Part shown: positions 46,116-54,529 of the stretch, in pieces | How positions within the stretch are numbered: the first letter of the stretch is position 1 | How the letters are laid out: each line of letters begins with the position of its first letter | DNA from: Conchiformibius steedae | GTDB lineage: Bacteria; Pseudomonadota; Gammaproteobacteria; Burkholderiales; Neisseriaceae | Assembly: GCF_014054725.1 (NCBI RefSeq) | Contig: NZ_CP059563.1 | Location: 1,391,749 to 1,455,748 of the forward strand | Length of the DNA: 64,000 nucleotides | Reading direction: 5' to 3' | Notes under the pieces: generated by a model | The model's input: only the letters and a program-made list of their open reading frames with translations | What the model was told of the DNA's origin: nothing | Database searches by the model: none | Position numbers and translations under genes: made by a program

Positions 46116-46939
46116 AAAAAAATCGTCTGTTTTGGAGTGGAATACTGGTGGCAGGTCTTGCCCTAGCGGTGTTGCCCTCGTGCGCACAACAGGCTTTTTA
46201 CCACCCCGACCGTCACGACTACACACGTCCTGAGCACACCATACAAACATGGCAGGATGTGTTTTTTCACAGCAAAGACGGCACCAAACTGCACGGGCGT
46301 TTTGCCCCTGCCACAGGCACAGCCAAAGGCACGGTGATTCACGTTCACGGCAACGCACAAAACCTGAGCGCCCATTGGGATTTTGTGTCGTGGCTGCCTG
46401 CACAGGGCTACAATGTCTTTGCTTTTGATTATCGCGGCTACGGGCGCAGCGAAGGCAAGCCCGATGTGCGCGGTTTGTTTGACGACACCCATGCCGCTTT
46501 GGACTATATCCGCAGCCGCCGCGACCTTGACGCCAATAAACTATTGGTGTTCGGGCAGAGTTTGGGCGGCACCAATGCCATTGCCGCCGTGGGCGCGGGC
46601 AACAAACAAGGCATTCGCGCTGTGGCGATTGAAGCCACCTTTGCCAATTACGCCGCCATTGCCAACGACAAAATCACAGGCGCGGGGTTGTTGATGAATA
46701 ACCGTTACAGCGCCGACCGCCACATTGCCAGCATTTCGCCAATACCGCTGCTGCTGATACATGGCGATGCCGACAGCGTGATTCACGTGAAACATGCCCA
46801 CGCCCTATTTGCCGCTGCTCGTGCGCCGAAAAAGCTGATTATTGTGCCAAACGGCGAACACATTGACGCCCTCAGCCATCCGCATCACCGCACACACTAC
46901 CGACACGTTTTAACCGATTTTTTCCAATCCGCTTTATGA
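46112..46939 (+). CDS. Alpha/beta hydrolase, lipoprotein-type signal
   Basis: A 275-residue hydrolase with an N-terminal export signal and possible lipobox (LPSC). The fold is of the YfhR/BEM46 type: VIHVHGNAQN near residue 75, FDYRGYGRSEG near 109, the nucleophile elbow GQSLGG near 150, the acid in IHGDADSV near 215 and the histidine in NGEHIDAL near 250. The substrate is unknown. The ATG overlaps the uup stop by 4 bp, and its own end overlaps the next start, indicating tight coupling. Confidence 0.82.
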   Translation: MKKNRLFWSGILVAGLALAVLPSCAQQAFYHPDRHDYTRPEHTIQTWQDVFFHSKDGTKLHGRFAPATGTAKGTVIHVHGNAQNLSAHWDFVSWLPAQGYNVFAFDYRGYGRSEGKPDVRGLFDDTHAALDYIRSRRDLDANKLLVFGQSLGGTNAIAAVGAGNKQGIRAVAIEATFANYAAIANDKITGAGLLMNNRYSADRHIASISPIPLLLIHGDADSVIHVKHAHALFAAARAPKKLIIVPNGEHIDALSHPHHRTHYRHVLTDFFQSAL

Positions 46940-47565
46940 CTTTTCACGACCAACTCAAAGCCCTGCACCAACAGGCACAAGCCGATGCGGAACAACGCCG
47001 CCAAGCCGAACGCCAAGCCCGCGCCCAGCAGCAGGTACAAGAGCCTGATTTTGCCACCTTAATGGCAGACGTTACCCCCTTAAAACACCATAACCAATAC
47101 TATCCGCCCCCCGACCGCAGCCCCATCAAACCGCGCCGCCACGACCCACACCAGCAGGACGACAATCAAAATTTCTATATTGGCGAAGGCGGCGCACACA
47201 TTGATATCCCCGCCAGCTTCAGCAAAAACGGGCAAGGTGCAAACGACATCAAACGTTTGCAGGCAGGGCATTGGCAGGTGGTGGCGGATGTGGATTTGCA
47301 CGGCTACACCCAAGAAGAAGCCCAGCAGGTATTAAACGAATTTATCCGCTTTGTGCAAAAACGCGGCGTGTGTGGCGAAATCATTCACGGCAGCGGTTTG
47401 GGTTCGCGCGGTTATACGCCGATTTTAAAATCGCTGGTGCGCCGCTGGCTGATGCAACATCCTGATGTCTTGGCTTATACCGAACCGCATCCCAATAATG
47501 ACGGCGCTGTCCGCATTCTACTCAAACGCCCTTTCCGCCGCGACCCTAACGATAATGAAGCATAA
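46936..47565 (+). CDS. Smr-domain protein
   Basis: A 209-residue protein with a charged, Gln-rich coiled N terminus (about 1-45). A C-terminal Smr domain (about 115-200) follows, with the conserved DLHGYTQEEA, EIIHGSGLGSRGYTPILK and NNDGAVRILLK. This matches the SmrA-type nuclease/DNA-binding proteins of proteobacteria. The ATG overlaps the hydrolase stop by 4 bp. Confidence 0.85.
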   Translation: MTFHDQLKALHQQAQADAEQRRQAERQARAQQQVQEPDFATLMADVTPLKHHNQYYPPPDRSPIKPRRHDPHQQDDNQNFYIGEGGAHIDIPASFSKNGQGANDIKRLQAGHWQVVADVDLHGYTQEEAQQVLNEFIRFVQKRGVCGEIIHGSGLGSRGYTPILKSLVRRWLMQHPDVLAYTEPHPNNDGAVRILLKRPFRRDPNDNEA

Positions 47566-48685
47566 CACCGTTCTCACGCTGAACAACGGGCTTGCCCTGC
47601 CCTATTACAGCGAAAACCGTCACCGCCCACCGCAACGCGCCCGCCTGTGTAGCGCTGCTTCCGCCGCCGAGCTGCTGCAACACGCCCGCCAAAGCTGCGC
47701 CACCGTGTGGCAGGGCGATTTTTATCAGGGCAAAACCCTGTTAGATGCGGTTAAAAAACGGCTGCGCTGTCCGACTGCACCACAACACACCTTTCCCGAC
47801 AACCCGCGCGAGTGGTTTCACCGCCACCGTTTGCGCCAATCGCAACAAAGCCGCGACATCAATATGCTGCTGCTGGAAATCCACCCCGATTTTGCCCTGC
47901 GGCTACCACGCGCCCCCGATGTGTCCGCCGCGCTTGCCGATGCTTTGGATGCGGAATGGGCGGATAAACATTTTCTTATGCCGTTTAACCTGCTGTTGGG
48001 CATGATGGGCGCGTATCAATGGCATCAACAAGGCGTTGATTTGCCTGCCTTGGGCGGACGGGTGCATGTGCCGTTTGGGGTGTTTTCGCCTGTGCGTGGC
48101 GAATATTTGCATTTGCTGCAACACGCGCCCTTGCCGCCGTCTTGTCGGCAGGCATTTGACATCGGTACGGGCAGCGGTGTGATTGCGCTGCTGCTGGCTC
48201 AACGCGGCATCGCGCACATCACCGCCACCGACACCAACCGCCGCGCCCTTGCCTGCGCCCGTGCCAATGTGCAGCGTTTTGGTTTGGGCGCACAAATTGA
48301 TGTGTTGGAACAGGATTTGTTTCCCGCAGCGCGTGCCGATTTGATTGTGTGCAATCCGCCGTGGTTGCCCGCACAGCCCACCTCTACCATAGAAACCGCT
48401 TTATACGACCCTGACCACGCCATGTTGCGGGCATTTTTGCACGCTGCGCCGCAGCATTTGAATCCCAGCGGCGAAGTTTGGCTGATACTGTCGGATTTGG
48501 CTGAACATTTGGGTTTACGCGCTGCCGATGCGCTGCCGCAATGGTTTGAACAAGCAGGTTTGCGCCTGATTGCCACCGAACACACCCACCCCGTCCACCC
48601 CAAATCCGCCGACCGCAACGACCCACTGGCATTCGCCCGCCACCGCGAACGCACGTTTTTATACCGTTTAAGCCATGCCCGATAA
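47555..48685 (+). CDS. Class I SAM methyltransferase with NPPW motif
   Basis: A 376-residue methyltransferase. The first 190 or so residues form an unassigned N-terminal domain. The Rossmann part has FDIGTGSGVIALLLAQRG near residue 205 and the catalytic-type VCNPPWLPAQ near 268, as in HemK/RsmC/PrmB-like enzymes that modify glutamine, adenine or guanine. The exact target is unclear. The ATG at 47555 overlaps the smr end by 11 bp; a longer in-frame start at 47465 would lie deep inside smr. Confidence 0.78.
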   Translation: MKHNTVLTLNNGLALPYYSENRHRPPQRARLCSAASAAELLQHARQSCATVWQGDFYQGKTLLDAVKKRLRCPTAPQHTFPDNPREWFHRHRLRQSQQSRDINMLLLEIHPDFALRLPRAPDVSAALADALDAEWADKHFLMPFNLLLGMMGAYQWHQQGVDLPALGGRVHVPFGVFSPVRGEYLHLLQHAPLPPSCRQAFDIGTGSGVIALLLAQRGIAHITATDTNRRALACARANVQRFGLGAQIDVLEQDLFPAARADLIVCNPPWLPAQPTSTIETALYDPDHAMLRAFLHAAPQHLNPSGEVWLILSDLAEHLGLRAADALPQWFEQAGLRLIATEHTHPVHPKSADRNDPLAFARHRERTFLYRLSHAR

Positions 48686-48980
48686 TCTCATTTGGCACAC
48701 CGAATCGCATTTGCCCGCAGACGAACCTTGCGCCGATAATTTGGCAGATTACCTTCATCCGCAGTTAATGCGCGGCGCGTCTGCCGATGCCCGCTTTATT
48801 TTCGATGCCGTTTACACGCCCGAACGTGCTGGTTTTGTACTCACGCTAATGCAAATCAACGATGAATGGGGTTTTATTGAACACGAATTGCGTTTACATC
48901 CGCACAGTCGCGCCGAATTGCTGCAACAGATTGAGCGTTTTTGCCGTGCGCCCGCTGCCTGCTTTGCCGATGCACCGTAA
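48675..48980 (+). CDS. Conserved-looking small protein, unknown
   Basis: A 101-residue acidic protein, beginning MPDNLIWHTESHLPADE, with no signal or membrane segment. I do not recognise a domain. It overlaps the methyltransferase end by 11 bp and is likely the last gene of the run that began with uup. The 103 bp to pta contain only a small GCAGGC/GCCTGC hairpin without a T-run. Confidence 0.55.
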   Translation: MPDNLIWHTESHLPADEPCADNLADYLHPQLMRGASADARFIFDAVYTPERAGFVLTLMQINDEWGFIEHELRLHPHSRAELLQQIERFCRAPAACFADAP

Positions 48981-49083
48981 ACGCGCTTGCCGCCGCTGCC
49001 ATATCGTGGCACACTTCTCACAGGCTGTGCAGGCTTTGCCTGCCGCCTATTCCGTCTCCATTTTTTAGCAAAGGAACTCCCTG

Positions 49084-50574
49084 ATGGCGAAACTGATTAT
49101 CGTCCCCACCGGCCGCCATGCGAACACCGCCGCCGTTGCCGCCGCATTGGCAAAATCCCTGCCCGATGCCGCCGTGTTCAATCCGCTTGCCCAAGCCGAC
49201 CGCGCCGCCGAACTGCTGGCAGCAGGCAAAAACGACGACTGGTTTGACCTGCTGATTGGCGAAGCCGCTGCTTCAGGCGCACAACATTTGGTGATTCAAG
49301 GCATTGACCCCGATGCCGACAACCTGCTGTTGTCATCACAAAACGTTGAACTGGCGACTTCGTTTAACGCGCAAATCGTGCTGTTGGCAACATCAGGCGG
49401 CTCGTCTGCCGAAACCGCCGCCCGCGTTCAGGCAGCCCGGCAATTATTTGCCCATGCCCCCGTTCGTTTTGCGGGCGTGGTGGCGGATAACCCCAAAGTT
49501 GCCGAACTGTGCAAACTGCCCTATTTGGGTTCTGCCGCGCAACTGCAAAACACCGACAGCCTGATTCACGACAGCCACGACCGCGTGTCGCCCGCGCAAT
49601 TCCGTTTCAATATGATGGAAGCCGCACGCAAAGCCAACAAACGCATCGTGCTGCCTGAAGGCGCAGAACCGCGCACCGTCCGCGCCGCCGCCATCTGCCA
49701 CGACAAAGGCATTGCCCGTTGCGTGCTGCTGTCCAGCCGCGCCGCCGTCCACGCCGTTGCCGAAGAACTGGGTATCAAACTGCCCGACAGCTTGGAAATT
49801 ATTGACCCCGAAAGCATTGCCGAACAATACGTTGAACCGATGTGCGAACTGCGCAAATCCAAAGGCTTAACCCCCGAACAGGCACGTGAGCAACTGAAAG
49901 ACACCGTAGTTCTCGGCACCATGATGATGGCGCAAAACGACGTGGACGGCTTGGTATCGGGCGCGGTACACACCACCGCCAACACCATCCGCCCCGCCCT
50001 ACAACTGATTAAAACCGCCCCCGGTGCCAGCATTGTGTCCAGCGTTTTCTTTATGTTGCTGCCAGGGCAAACCGTCGTCTATGGCGACTGCGCCGTGAAT
50101 CCCAACCCCACCCCCGAACAGCTTGCCGAAATCGCCATTCAGTCTGCTGATTCCGCCAAAGCCTTTGGTATTGAACCGCGTGTTGCCATGATTTCCTATT
50201 CCACAGGCACATCAGGCGCAGGCGCAGACGTGGATGCCGTTGCTGAAGCCACTAAATTGGTGAAAGAAAAACGCCCCGATTTGGCGGTAGACGGACCTTT
50301 GCAATACGATGCCGCCGTGGTGGAAAGCGTTGCCAAATCCAAAGCCCCGAACAGCCCCGTGGCAGGCAAGGCCACCGTGTTTGTCTTCCCCGACCTGAAC
50401 ACGGGCAACTGCACTTATAAAGCGGTACAGCGCAACGCCAATGTCTTGAGTGTGGGACCCATGCTGCAAGGCTTGCGCAAGCCCGTAAACGACCTGTCGC
50501 GCGGCGCATTGGTGGAAGATATTGTTTACACCATCGCCCTGACCGCGATTCAAGCAGTGCAGATGGAACAATAA
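49084..50574 (+). CDS. pta: Phosphate acetyltransferase
   Basis: A 496-residue enzyme converting acetyl-CoA and phosphate to acetyl phosphate. The C-terminal catalytic domain (about 170-496) has [52 protein letters not shown] and [13 protein letters not shown]. The N terminus is short compared with the 700-residue E. coli enzyme and keeps only part of the regulatory P-loop-like domain. The partner ackA is not next to it. A GC-rich codon pattern stops sharply at its end. Confidence 0.92.
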   Translation: MAKLIIVPTGRHANTAAVAAALAKSLPDAAVFNPLAQADRAAELLAAGKNDDWFDLLIGEAAASGAQHLVIQGIDPDADNLLLSSQNVELATSFNAQIVLLATSGGSSAETAARVQAARQLFAHAPVRFAGVVADNPKVAELCKLPYLGSAAQLQNTDSLIHDSHDRVSPAQFRFNMMEAARKANKRIVLPEGAEPRTVRAAAICHDKGIARCVLLSSRAAVHAVAEELGIKLPDSLEIIDPESIAEQYVEPMCELRKSKGLTPEQAREQLKDTVVLGTMMMAQNDVDGLVSGAVHTTANTIRPALQLIKTAPGASIVSSVFFMLLPGQTVVYGDCAVNPNPTPEQLAEIAIQSADSAKAFGIEPRVAMISYSTGTSGAGADVDAVAEATKLVKEKRPDLAVDGPLQYDAAVVESVAKSKAPNSPVAGKATVFVFPDLNTGNCTYKAVQRNANVLSVGPMLQGLRKPVNDLSRGALVEDIVYTIALTAIQAVQMEQ

Positions 50575-50595
50575 AGCGACCATTTAAAAATAAAC

Positions 50596-50640
50596 AGCTG
50601 TTTGAAATAGGTTTTACCAATTTCAAACAGCTATATTTTA
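50596..50640 (+). terminator. Terminator after pta
   Basis: AGCTGTTTGAAAT (50596-50608) pairs with ATTTCAAACAGCT (50620-50632), and GG/CC can extend the stem into the loop. TATATTTTATAT follows. It marks the boundary between pta and the AT-rich island. Confidence 0.75.
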
Positions 50641-50660
50641 TATATTACCACATATTAATG

Positions 50661-50689
50661 TTGTCACAACCATCAAAGCATGTTAGTAT
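50661..50689 (+). promoter_or_regulatory. Promoter of the HAD-PRTase-DprA operon
   Basis: TTGTCA (50661-50666) and TAGTAT (50684-50689) have a 17-bp spacer, and TGT before the -10 makes an extended element. Predicted transcription begins near 50696, leaving about 30 nt before the ATG at 50725. This supports that ATG as the intended start of the operon. Confidence 0.6.
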
Positions 50690-50735
50690 TAGAAGAAATT
50701 TAGATAATCTTAAAAAAAGATAAAATGGAAAGTAT

Positions 50736-50770
50736 AATCTGCAATCTGCAATCTGCAATCTGCAATCTGA
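50736..50770 (+). repeat. Heptanucleotide tandem repeat, candidate phase-variation tract
   Basis: Four exact copies of AATCTGC (50736-50763) are followed by AATCTGA (50764-50770). The tract lies between an ATG (50725-50727) and the HAD frame (first in-frame TTG at 50772). With four units the ATG frame stops at TGA (50773-50775). Adding one unit, or losing two, joins the ATG to the HAD frame without a stop; three units also stop. Slipped-strand changes would therefore switch the gene. Confidence 0.8.
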
Positions 50771-50771
50771 T

Positions 50772-51311
50772 TTGACACTTCCCAATAATCCTATCATTTT
50801 TGTGGATATGGATGGAACATTAGTATCAAGCGATACTGCCAATAATTTAGCTTATCAAGAAGCCATATTCCACTATTATCCAAACTCTTCCCCCTTAACA
50901 GTAAAACGCATTACTGCTGAAACCATCAAAATAAACTATCCCAAGCAATCAAACCAAATCATCACATATAAACAGAAAGTTTTTCCAAACTTCCTGTCTC
51001 AAATTACGGTTAATACAGATCTGACTAACTTTATCCATATTGTTCATTCACATATACCCGTTTATCTAATCAGTCACAGTTTAGAACAACGCGCCCGACA
51101 AATTCTCACCCATTTGCAACTTAACAACTTATTTAAAGCCACTTATTTTTGTGACAAATCACAAGCAAAATATCCCTTCATGATAAGAAAATTGCGTTTG
51201 AATCCGAATCAAGTTGTAATTTTTGACGACAATTTAAATGAGTTGCAATATGCATCCCAATGCAATATTCCTACCTCTCAACTATTTTTTGTAACTTTCC
51301 CAAGGATTTAA
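50772..51311 (+). CDS. HAD-superfamily phosphatase, first gene of a ShosTA-like operon
   Basis: A 179-residue HAD hydrolase. Motif I is FVDMDGTLVSSD (nucleophile D12), motif II PVYLISHS near residue 100, a lysine in DKSQAKYPF near 136 and motif IV VVIFDDNLNEL near 155. Motif I comes so early that translation must start at or before the TTG at 50772, which has no ribosome-binding site. The better start is the ATG at 50725, at present out of frame because of the repeat. The DNA is AT-rich and unlike pta or sspA. The next gene begins 4 bp after the stop. Its role is probably to process a phosphorylated nucleotide or sugar; that is inference. Confidence 0.75.
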   Translation: MTLPNNPIIFVDMDGTLVSSDTANNLAYQEAIFHYYPNSSPLTVKRITAETIKINYPKQSNQIITYKQKVFPNFLSQITVNTDLTNFIHIVHSHIPVYLISHSLEQRARQILTHLQLNNLFKATYFCDKSQAKYPFMIRKLRLNPNQVVIFDDNLNELQYASQCNIPTSQLFFVTFPRI

Positions 51312-51315
51312 TACC

Positions 51316-52044
51316 ATGACATTGCAATCATTCACCATTGAGGCAAACGAATATTTACAACAGAATATTCAAGCATATTACCGTTGCGACTACATTAAAT
51401 ACAAACAACCTAACAATCCTGATTATTTGGTAACTCTAAAAAATACCTTTAAAAATCTATCGGAATCCCAATTAAAGTCAGCAGTCAACCAGCTTGCATC
51501 CACTTTAACTGATGAAGTTCTAGAAATTTTATCCCTATCCAAACAGCAATCTATAGCAATTTGTGTCGTGCCCCGTGCAAAAAGTCTAGACAGCTATGCC
51601 CCAAGCCAGCTTCTATTTCGATTAACTATCCAACATATTATTTTAAAACTACAACAACATTACCCTAATATCATTGACGGCACAAATTATATTGTGCGCC
51701 ATACTGATACCCGTACCACCCATTTACCCAATGATGCAGGCAATGGTTCTGACCCCTATCCTGGTATTACAAAAAATACTTGCACCTTATCACCAGAGAT
51801 AAAAGGGAAAAATATTTTGCTGATTGATGATATTTACACAAAAACAATTAATGTAGATGAAGATGCCATCCAAGCCTTACTGGATTGTGGAGCACAAAAT
51901 GTTACATTTTTCGCCATCGCCAGAACTGTTTATAAAGGCTATGCCACTTACCAAGCAAATGAATCAAATTCAGACATAAACCCCCTAGACAAGCAATATA
52001 ATCAATATTGTCTACAACTACTACGCGAATTTCTCAATAAATAA
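51316..52044 (+). CDS. Phosphoribosyltransferase-like protein (ShosT-like)
   Basis: A 242-residue protein with a type I PRTase core. A strand-loop ICVVPRAK lies near residue 92. The PRPP-binding signature is ILLIDDIYTKTINVDEDA near 168, followed by GAQNVTFFAIARTV. The hood region is unlike the standard salvage enzymes, so a purine or pyrimidine salvage role is not indicated. As I recall, ShosT of the ShosTA toxin-antitoxin/anti-phage systems is such a PRTase paired with a DprA-like ShosA. AAGGA at the end of the HAD gene serves this ATG. Confidence 0.75.
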   Translation: MTLQSFTIEANEYLQQNIQAYYRCDYIKYKQPNNPDYLVTLKNTFKNLSESQLKSAVNQLASTLTDEVLEILSLSKQQSIAICVVPRAKSLDSYAPSQLLFRLTIQHIILKLQQHYPNIIDGTNYIVRHTDTRTTHLPNDAGNGSDPYPGITKNTCTLSPEIKGKNILLIDDIYTKTINVDEDAIQALLDCGAQNVTFFAIARTVYKGYATYQANESNSDINPLDKQYNQYCLQLLREFLNK

Positions 52045-52071
52045 ATTAAACAAATCAATTGGATTAAAAAA

Positions 52072-53067
52072 ATGACTCATATTTCTGAAAATGCAATTAA
52101 TATCTTAACCGCATTAACTTTTAAGAATATTGGTAATGCATGGGCATTTAATAACCTAAAACACCTTAAACATTCCGTAGAAATCTGTGAATTGTTAGAA
52201 AAAAAGGTAAATGAACCTGTAAATGAACATATTTTTCGCCAAAGATACAATGACATTTGCCAACAAATAGAAAACTTAGGCATGAACTGTGATGGTGTTA
52301 CTGCATTAGGTGATAGTGACTTTCCTATTGTTCGAGGAAACGTAAAAGACAGCAATCAGCCTATTGTCATATTTTATAAAGGAAATTTAGAACTTTTAAG
52401 CAAACACCATACCAATCTAGCGGTAATTGGTGTACTCACACCTGATAAACAAATTGAACAAGATGAACGTCAAATGGTAGATTCTTTCGTTCATGATGGT
52501 GCCAATATCGTTAGTGGATTGGCATTAGGTTGTGACGGTATCGCTCACCATCAGGCATTGCTATCTGGAGGTAAAACTATTGCTATCTTACCCAGCCCAC
52601 TTAATCAAATTCTTCCCAAACAGCATATTCAATTAGCAAACGAAATTGTTGAACAAGGTGGATTGGTCATTAGCGAATATTACAAGCCTGCATTAGATTT
52701 CCGCACACAAAGTAAATATTACATTGAGCGCGACCGTTTACAAGCATTATTTAGTGACTGTACAGTTTTGGCAGCCAGTTATTCACCCGACAGTAAAGAT
52801 CCTAATAACTCTAAAATTGACAGTGGAGCTCGCCATGCTTTGGCAAAAGCCAAGGAATACAATTTGCCCCGTGCAGTCATGTACCATGAAAAATATACTT
52901 CCCATCCAATGTTTGATTTAAATAGACAAATTATCAAAGAAGATAGTCCGAATGCCATTATTATTTCTCCTGAGCAACCATCATCATTTCATAATTGGCT
53001 GAAACAATCCCTTAAACAGGAGACAGCTATATTAAAATCATCTGAACAAGCTAATTTAGGATTTTAA
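52072..53067 (+). CDS. DprA-like SLOG protein (ShosA-like)
   Basis: A 331-residue protein with a DprA/Smf Rossmann (SLOG) domain. ALGDSDFP near residue 82 precedes LAVIGVLTP near 120, SGLALGCDGIAHHQAL near 145, GKTIAILPSPLNQILPK near 165 and QGGLVISEY near 197. It has no recognisable C-terminal winged helix like that of true DprA, and its N-terminal region is different. It is unlikely to be the competence DprA. It closes the three-gene AT-rich operon. In ShosTA the DprA-like partner is described as the antitoxin. The match is by domain pairing, not alignment. Confidence 0.75.
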   Translation: MTHISENAINILTALTFKNIGNAWAFNNLKHLKHSVEICELLEKKVNEPVNEHIFRQRYNDICQQIENLGMNCDGVTALGDSDFPIVRGNVKDSNQPIVIFYKGNLELLSKHHTNLAVIGVLTPDKQIEQDERQMVDSFVHDGANIVSGLALGCDGIAHHQALLSGGKTIAILPSPLNQILPKQHIQLANEIVEQGGLVISEYYKPALDFRTQSKYYIERDRLQALFSDCTVLAASYSPDSKDPNNSKIDSGARHALAKAKEYNLPRAVMYHEKYTSHPMFDLNRQIIKEDSPNAIIISPEQPSSFHNWLKQSLKQETAILKSSEQANLGF

Positions 53068-53124
53068 AAATAGCGCTTAACATCACGAGCGTAAACAAAA
53101 CTTTCCTAATTAAATAAATCACTT

Positions 53125-53156
53125 GGCGCGTTTTTCTAGCAAAAACGCGCCGATTT
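53125..53156 (+). terminator. Hairpin between the island and sspA
   Basis: GGCGCGTTTTT (53125-53135) and AAAAACGCGCC (53141-53151) form a perfect 11-bp stem followed by GATTTT. It probably ends the accessory operon. TGCTATTAT at 53157-53165 right after it is a plausible extended -10 for sspA. Confidence 0.65.
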
Positions 53157-53205
53157 TGCTATTATTTCCCTTTAGTTTTCAAACACCTTTATAGGAATCC
53201 CGATT

Positions 53206-53811
53206 ATGATGACCCTGTATTCAGGTATTACCTGCCCGTTTAGCCACCGCTGCCGCTTTGTTTTATATGAAAAAGGCATGGACTTTGAAATCAAAGATGT
53301 AGATGTGTTCAACAAGCCCGAAGACCTTGCTATGATGAACCCCTACAATCAAGTTCCCGTGCTGGTAGAACGCGATTTAATCCTGTTTGAATCCAATATT
53401 ATCAACGAATACATTGACGAGCGTTTCCCCCACCCGCAGCTGATGCCGGGCGACCCCGTGATGCGCGGGCGCGGGCGTTTGGTGTTGCACCGTTTGGAAA
53501 AAGAGCTGTTTGTGCATGTGCAAACCTTGGAAAACCCTGCCGCCACCAGCAAAGAACAAAGCAAAGCCCGTGAAGCCATCGCCAATGGTTTAACCATGAT
53601 TGCACCCGCGTTTACCAAAAACAAATATGTATTGGGCGACGATTTTTCCATGATTGATGTGGCACTTGCGCCCTTATTGTGGCGTTTGAACCATTATGAA
53701 ATTAAGTTGGGCAAATCCGCTGCGCCGATTTTGAAATCTGCCGAGCGTATTTTCCAACGCCCTGCGTTTATTGATGCGCTTACCCCCGCCGAAAAAGCCA
53801 TGCGCCGCTAA
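53206..53811 (+). CDS. sspA: Stringent starvation protein A
   Basis: A 201-residue glutathione-S-transferase-fold protein that binds RNA polymerase and alters transcription under stress. It has LYSGITCPFSHRCRFVLYEKG, DVFNKPEDLAMMNPYNQVPVLVERD and the helical C-terminal domain with DFSMIDVALAPLLWRL. The second residue is also Met. It heads the sspA-sspB pair. Confidence 0.93.
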   Translation: MMTLYSGITCPFSHRCRFVLYEKGMDFEIKDVDVFNKPEDLAMMNPYNQVPVLVERDLILFESNIINEYIDERFPHPQLMPGDPVMRGRGRLVLHRLEKELFVHVQTLENPAATSKEQSKAREAIANGLTMIAPAFTKNKYVLGDDFSMIDVALAPLLWRLNHYEIKLGKSAAPILKSAERIFQRPAFIDALTPAEKAMRR

Positions 53812-53824
53812 TGAAAGGGCTGAT

Positions 53825-54220
53825 ATGTCTGAAACCAAATCACTTTCTACCAAGCCTTATTTGTTACGCGCCCTGTACGAGTGGTGTTACGACAATGGCT
53901 ACACGCCGCATATTGCCGTTTGGGTAAACGAACACACGCGCGTGCCGATGCAGTTTGTACAGGACAATCAGATTGTGTTGAGCATCAGCGCGGCGGCAAC
54001 CAAAGATTTGCAGATTGATGCGGAATGGATTAGTTTTCATGCGCGTTTTCAGGGCGAATCGCAGGAAATTTGGATTCCCACAGGGCATGTGATGGGAATT
54101 TTCGCCAAGGAAACGGGCGAAGGCATGGGCTTTGAGGTGGAAGAATGGCAGCCGAAAGACGCTGCCGAATCTGCACCTGCCAAACCCAAGAAAAAGAAAA
54201 ACTTAAAACTGGTTAAATAA
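53825..54220 (+). CDS. sspB: ClpXP specificity adaptor SspB
   Basis: A 131-residue adaptor that delivers ssrA-tagged peptides to ClpXP. The dimeric substrate-binding domain begins KPYLLRALYEWCYDNGYTPH and includes VLSISAAATKDLQ and FQGESQEIWIP. A flexible tail ends with the ClpX-binding basic peptide (KKNLKLVK). It starts 14 bp after sspA. Confidence 0.92.
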   Translation: MSETKSLSTKPYLLRALYEWCYDNGYTPHIAVWVNEHTRVPMQFVQDNQIVLSISAAATKDLQIDAEWISFHARFQGESQEIWIPTGHVMGIFAKETGEGMGFEVEEWQPKDAAESAPAKPKKKKNLKLVK

Positions 54221-54236
54221 ACAGAAAGGAAACCCT

Positions 54237-54509
54237 GTGTCGCGTTCCGTAATTACCGTTATCGGCAAAGACCGTGTCGGGATTGTGTATGATGTGTCTA
54301 AAATTTTGGCGGAACACCGCTTAAATATTTTAAATATCAGCCAGCAGCTGATGGACGATTTTTTTACCATGATTATTTTGGTGGATACGGCGCAATGCCC
54401 GCAGCCGCGCCAAGCGATGTTGGATTTGTTTGCACAAAAAAGCCAAGAACTGCAATTGGATATCCGCATGCAGAATGAGGCTTTGTTTGATGCCATGCAC
54501 CGTATTTAA
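54237..54509 (+). CDS. ACT-domain protein, UPF0237 family
   Basis: A 90-residue single ACT domain ([21 protein letters not shown], then [21 protein letters not shown]). The start is GTG at 54237, with AAAGGA about 7 nt upstream. Such proteins are usually found beside UPF0210 genes, as here; the ligand is unknown. GcvR-like sensing has been suggested for relatives. Confidence 0.88.
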   Translation: MSRSVITVIGKDRVGIVYDVSKILAEHRLNILNISQQLMDDFFTMIILVDTAQCPQPRQAMLDLFAQKSQELQLDIRMQNEALFDAMHRI

Positions 54510-54529
54510 TTCCACTTTTAAGGAACAAG

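Noticed and set aside
49029..49043. GCAGGC/GCCTGC hairpin before pta as a terminator
   Set aside because: The stem is only 6 bp with a 3-nt loop and no T-tract follows.
50736..50770. Tandem repeat as a possible CRISPR array
   Set aside because: The units are only 7 bp and directly adjacent, with no spacers and no cas genes. They fit slipped-strand repeats instead.
52072..53067. Annotation as the competence protein DprA
   Set aside because: Only the central SLOG domain matches. The N-terminal part differs, no C-terminal winged helix is evident, and the gene lies in an AT-rich operon with HAD and PRTase genes.
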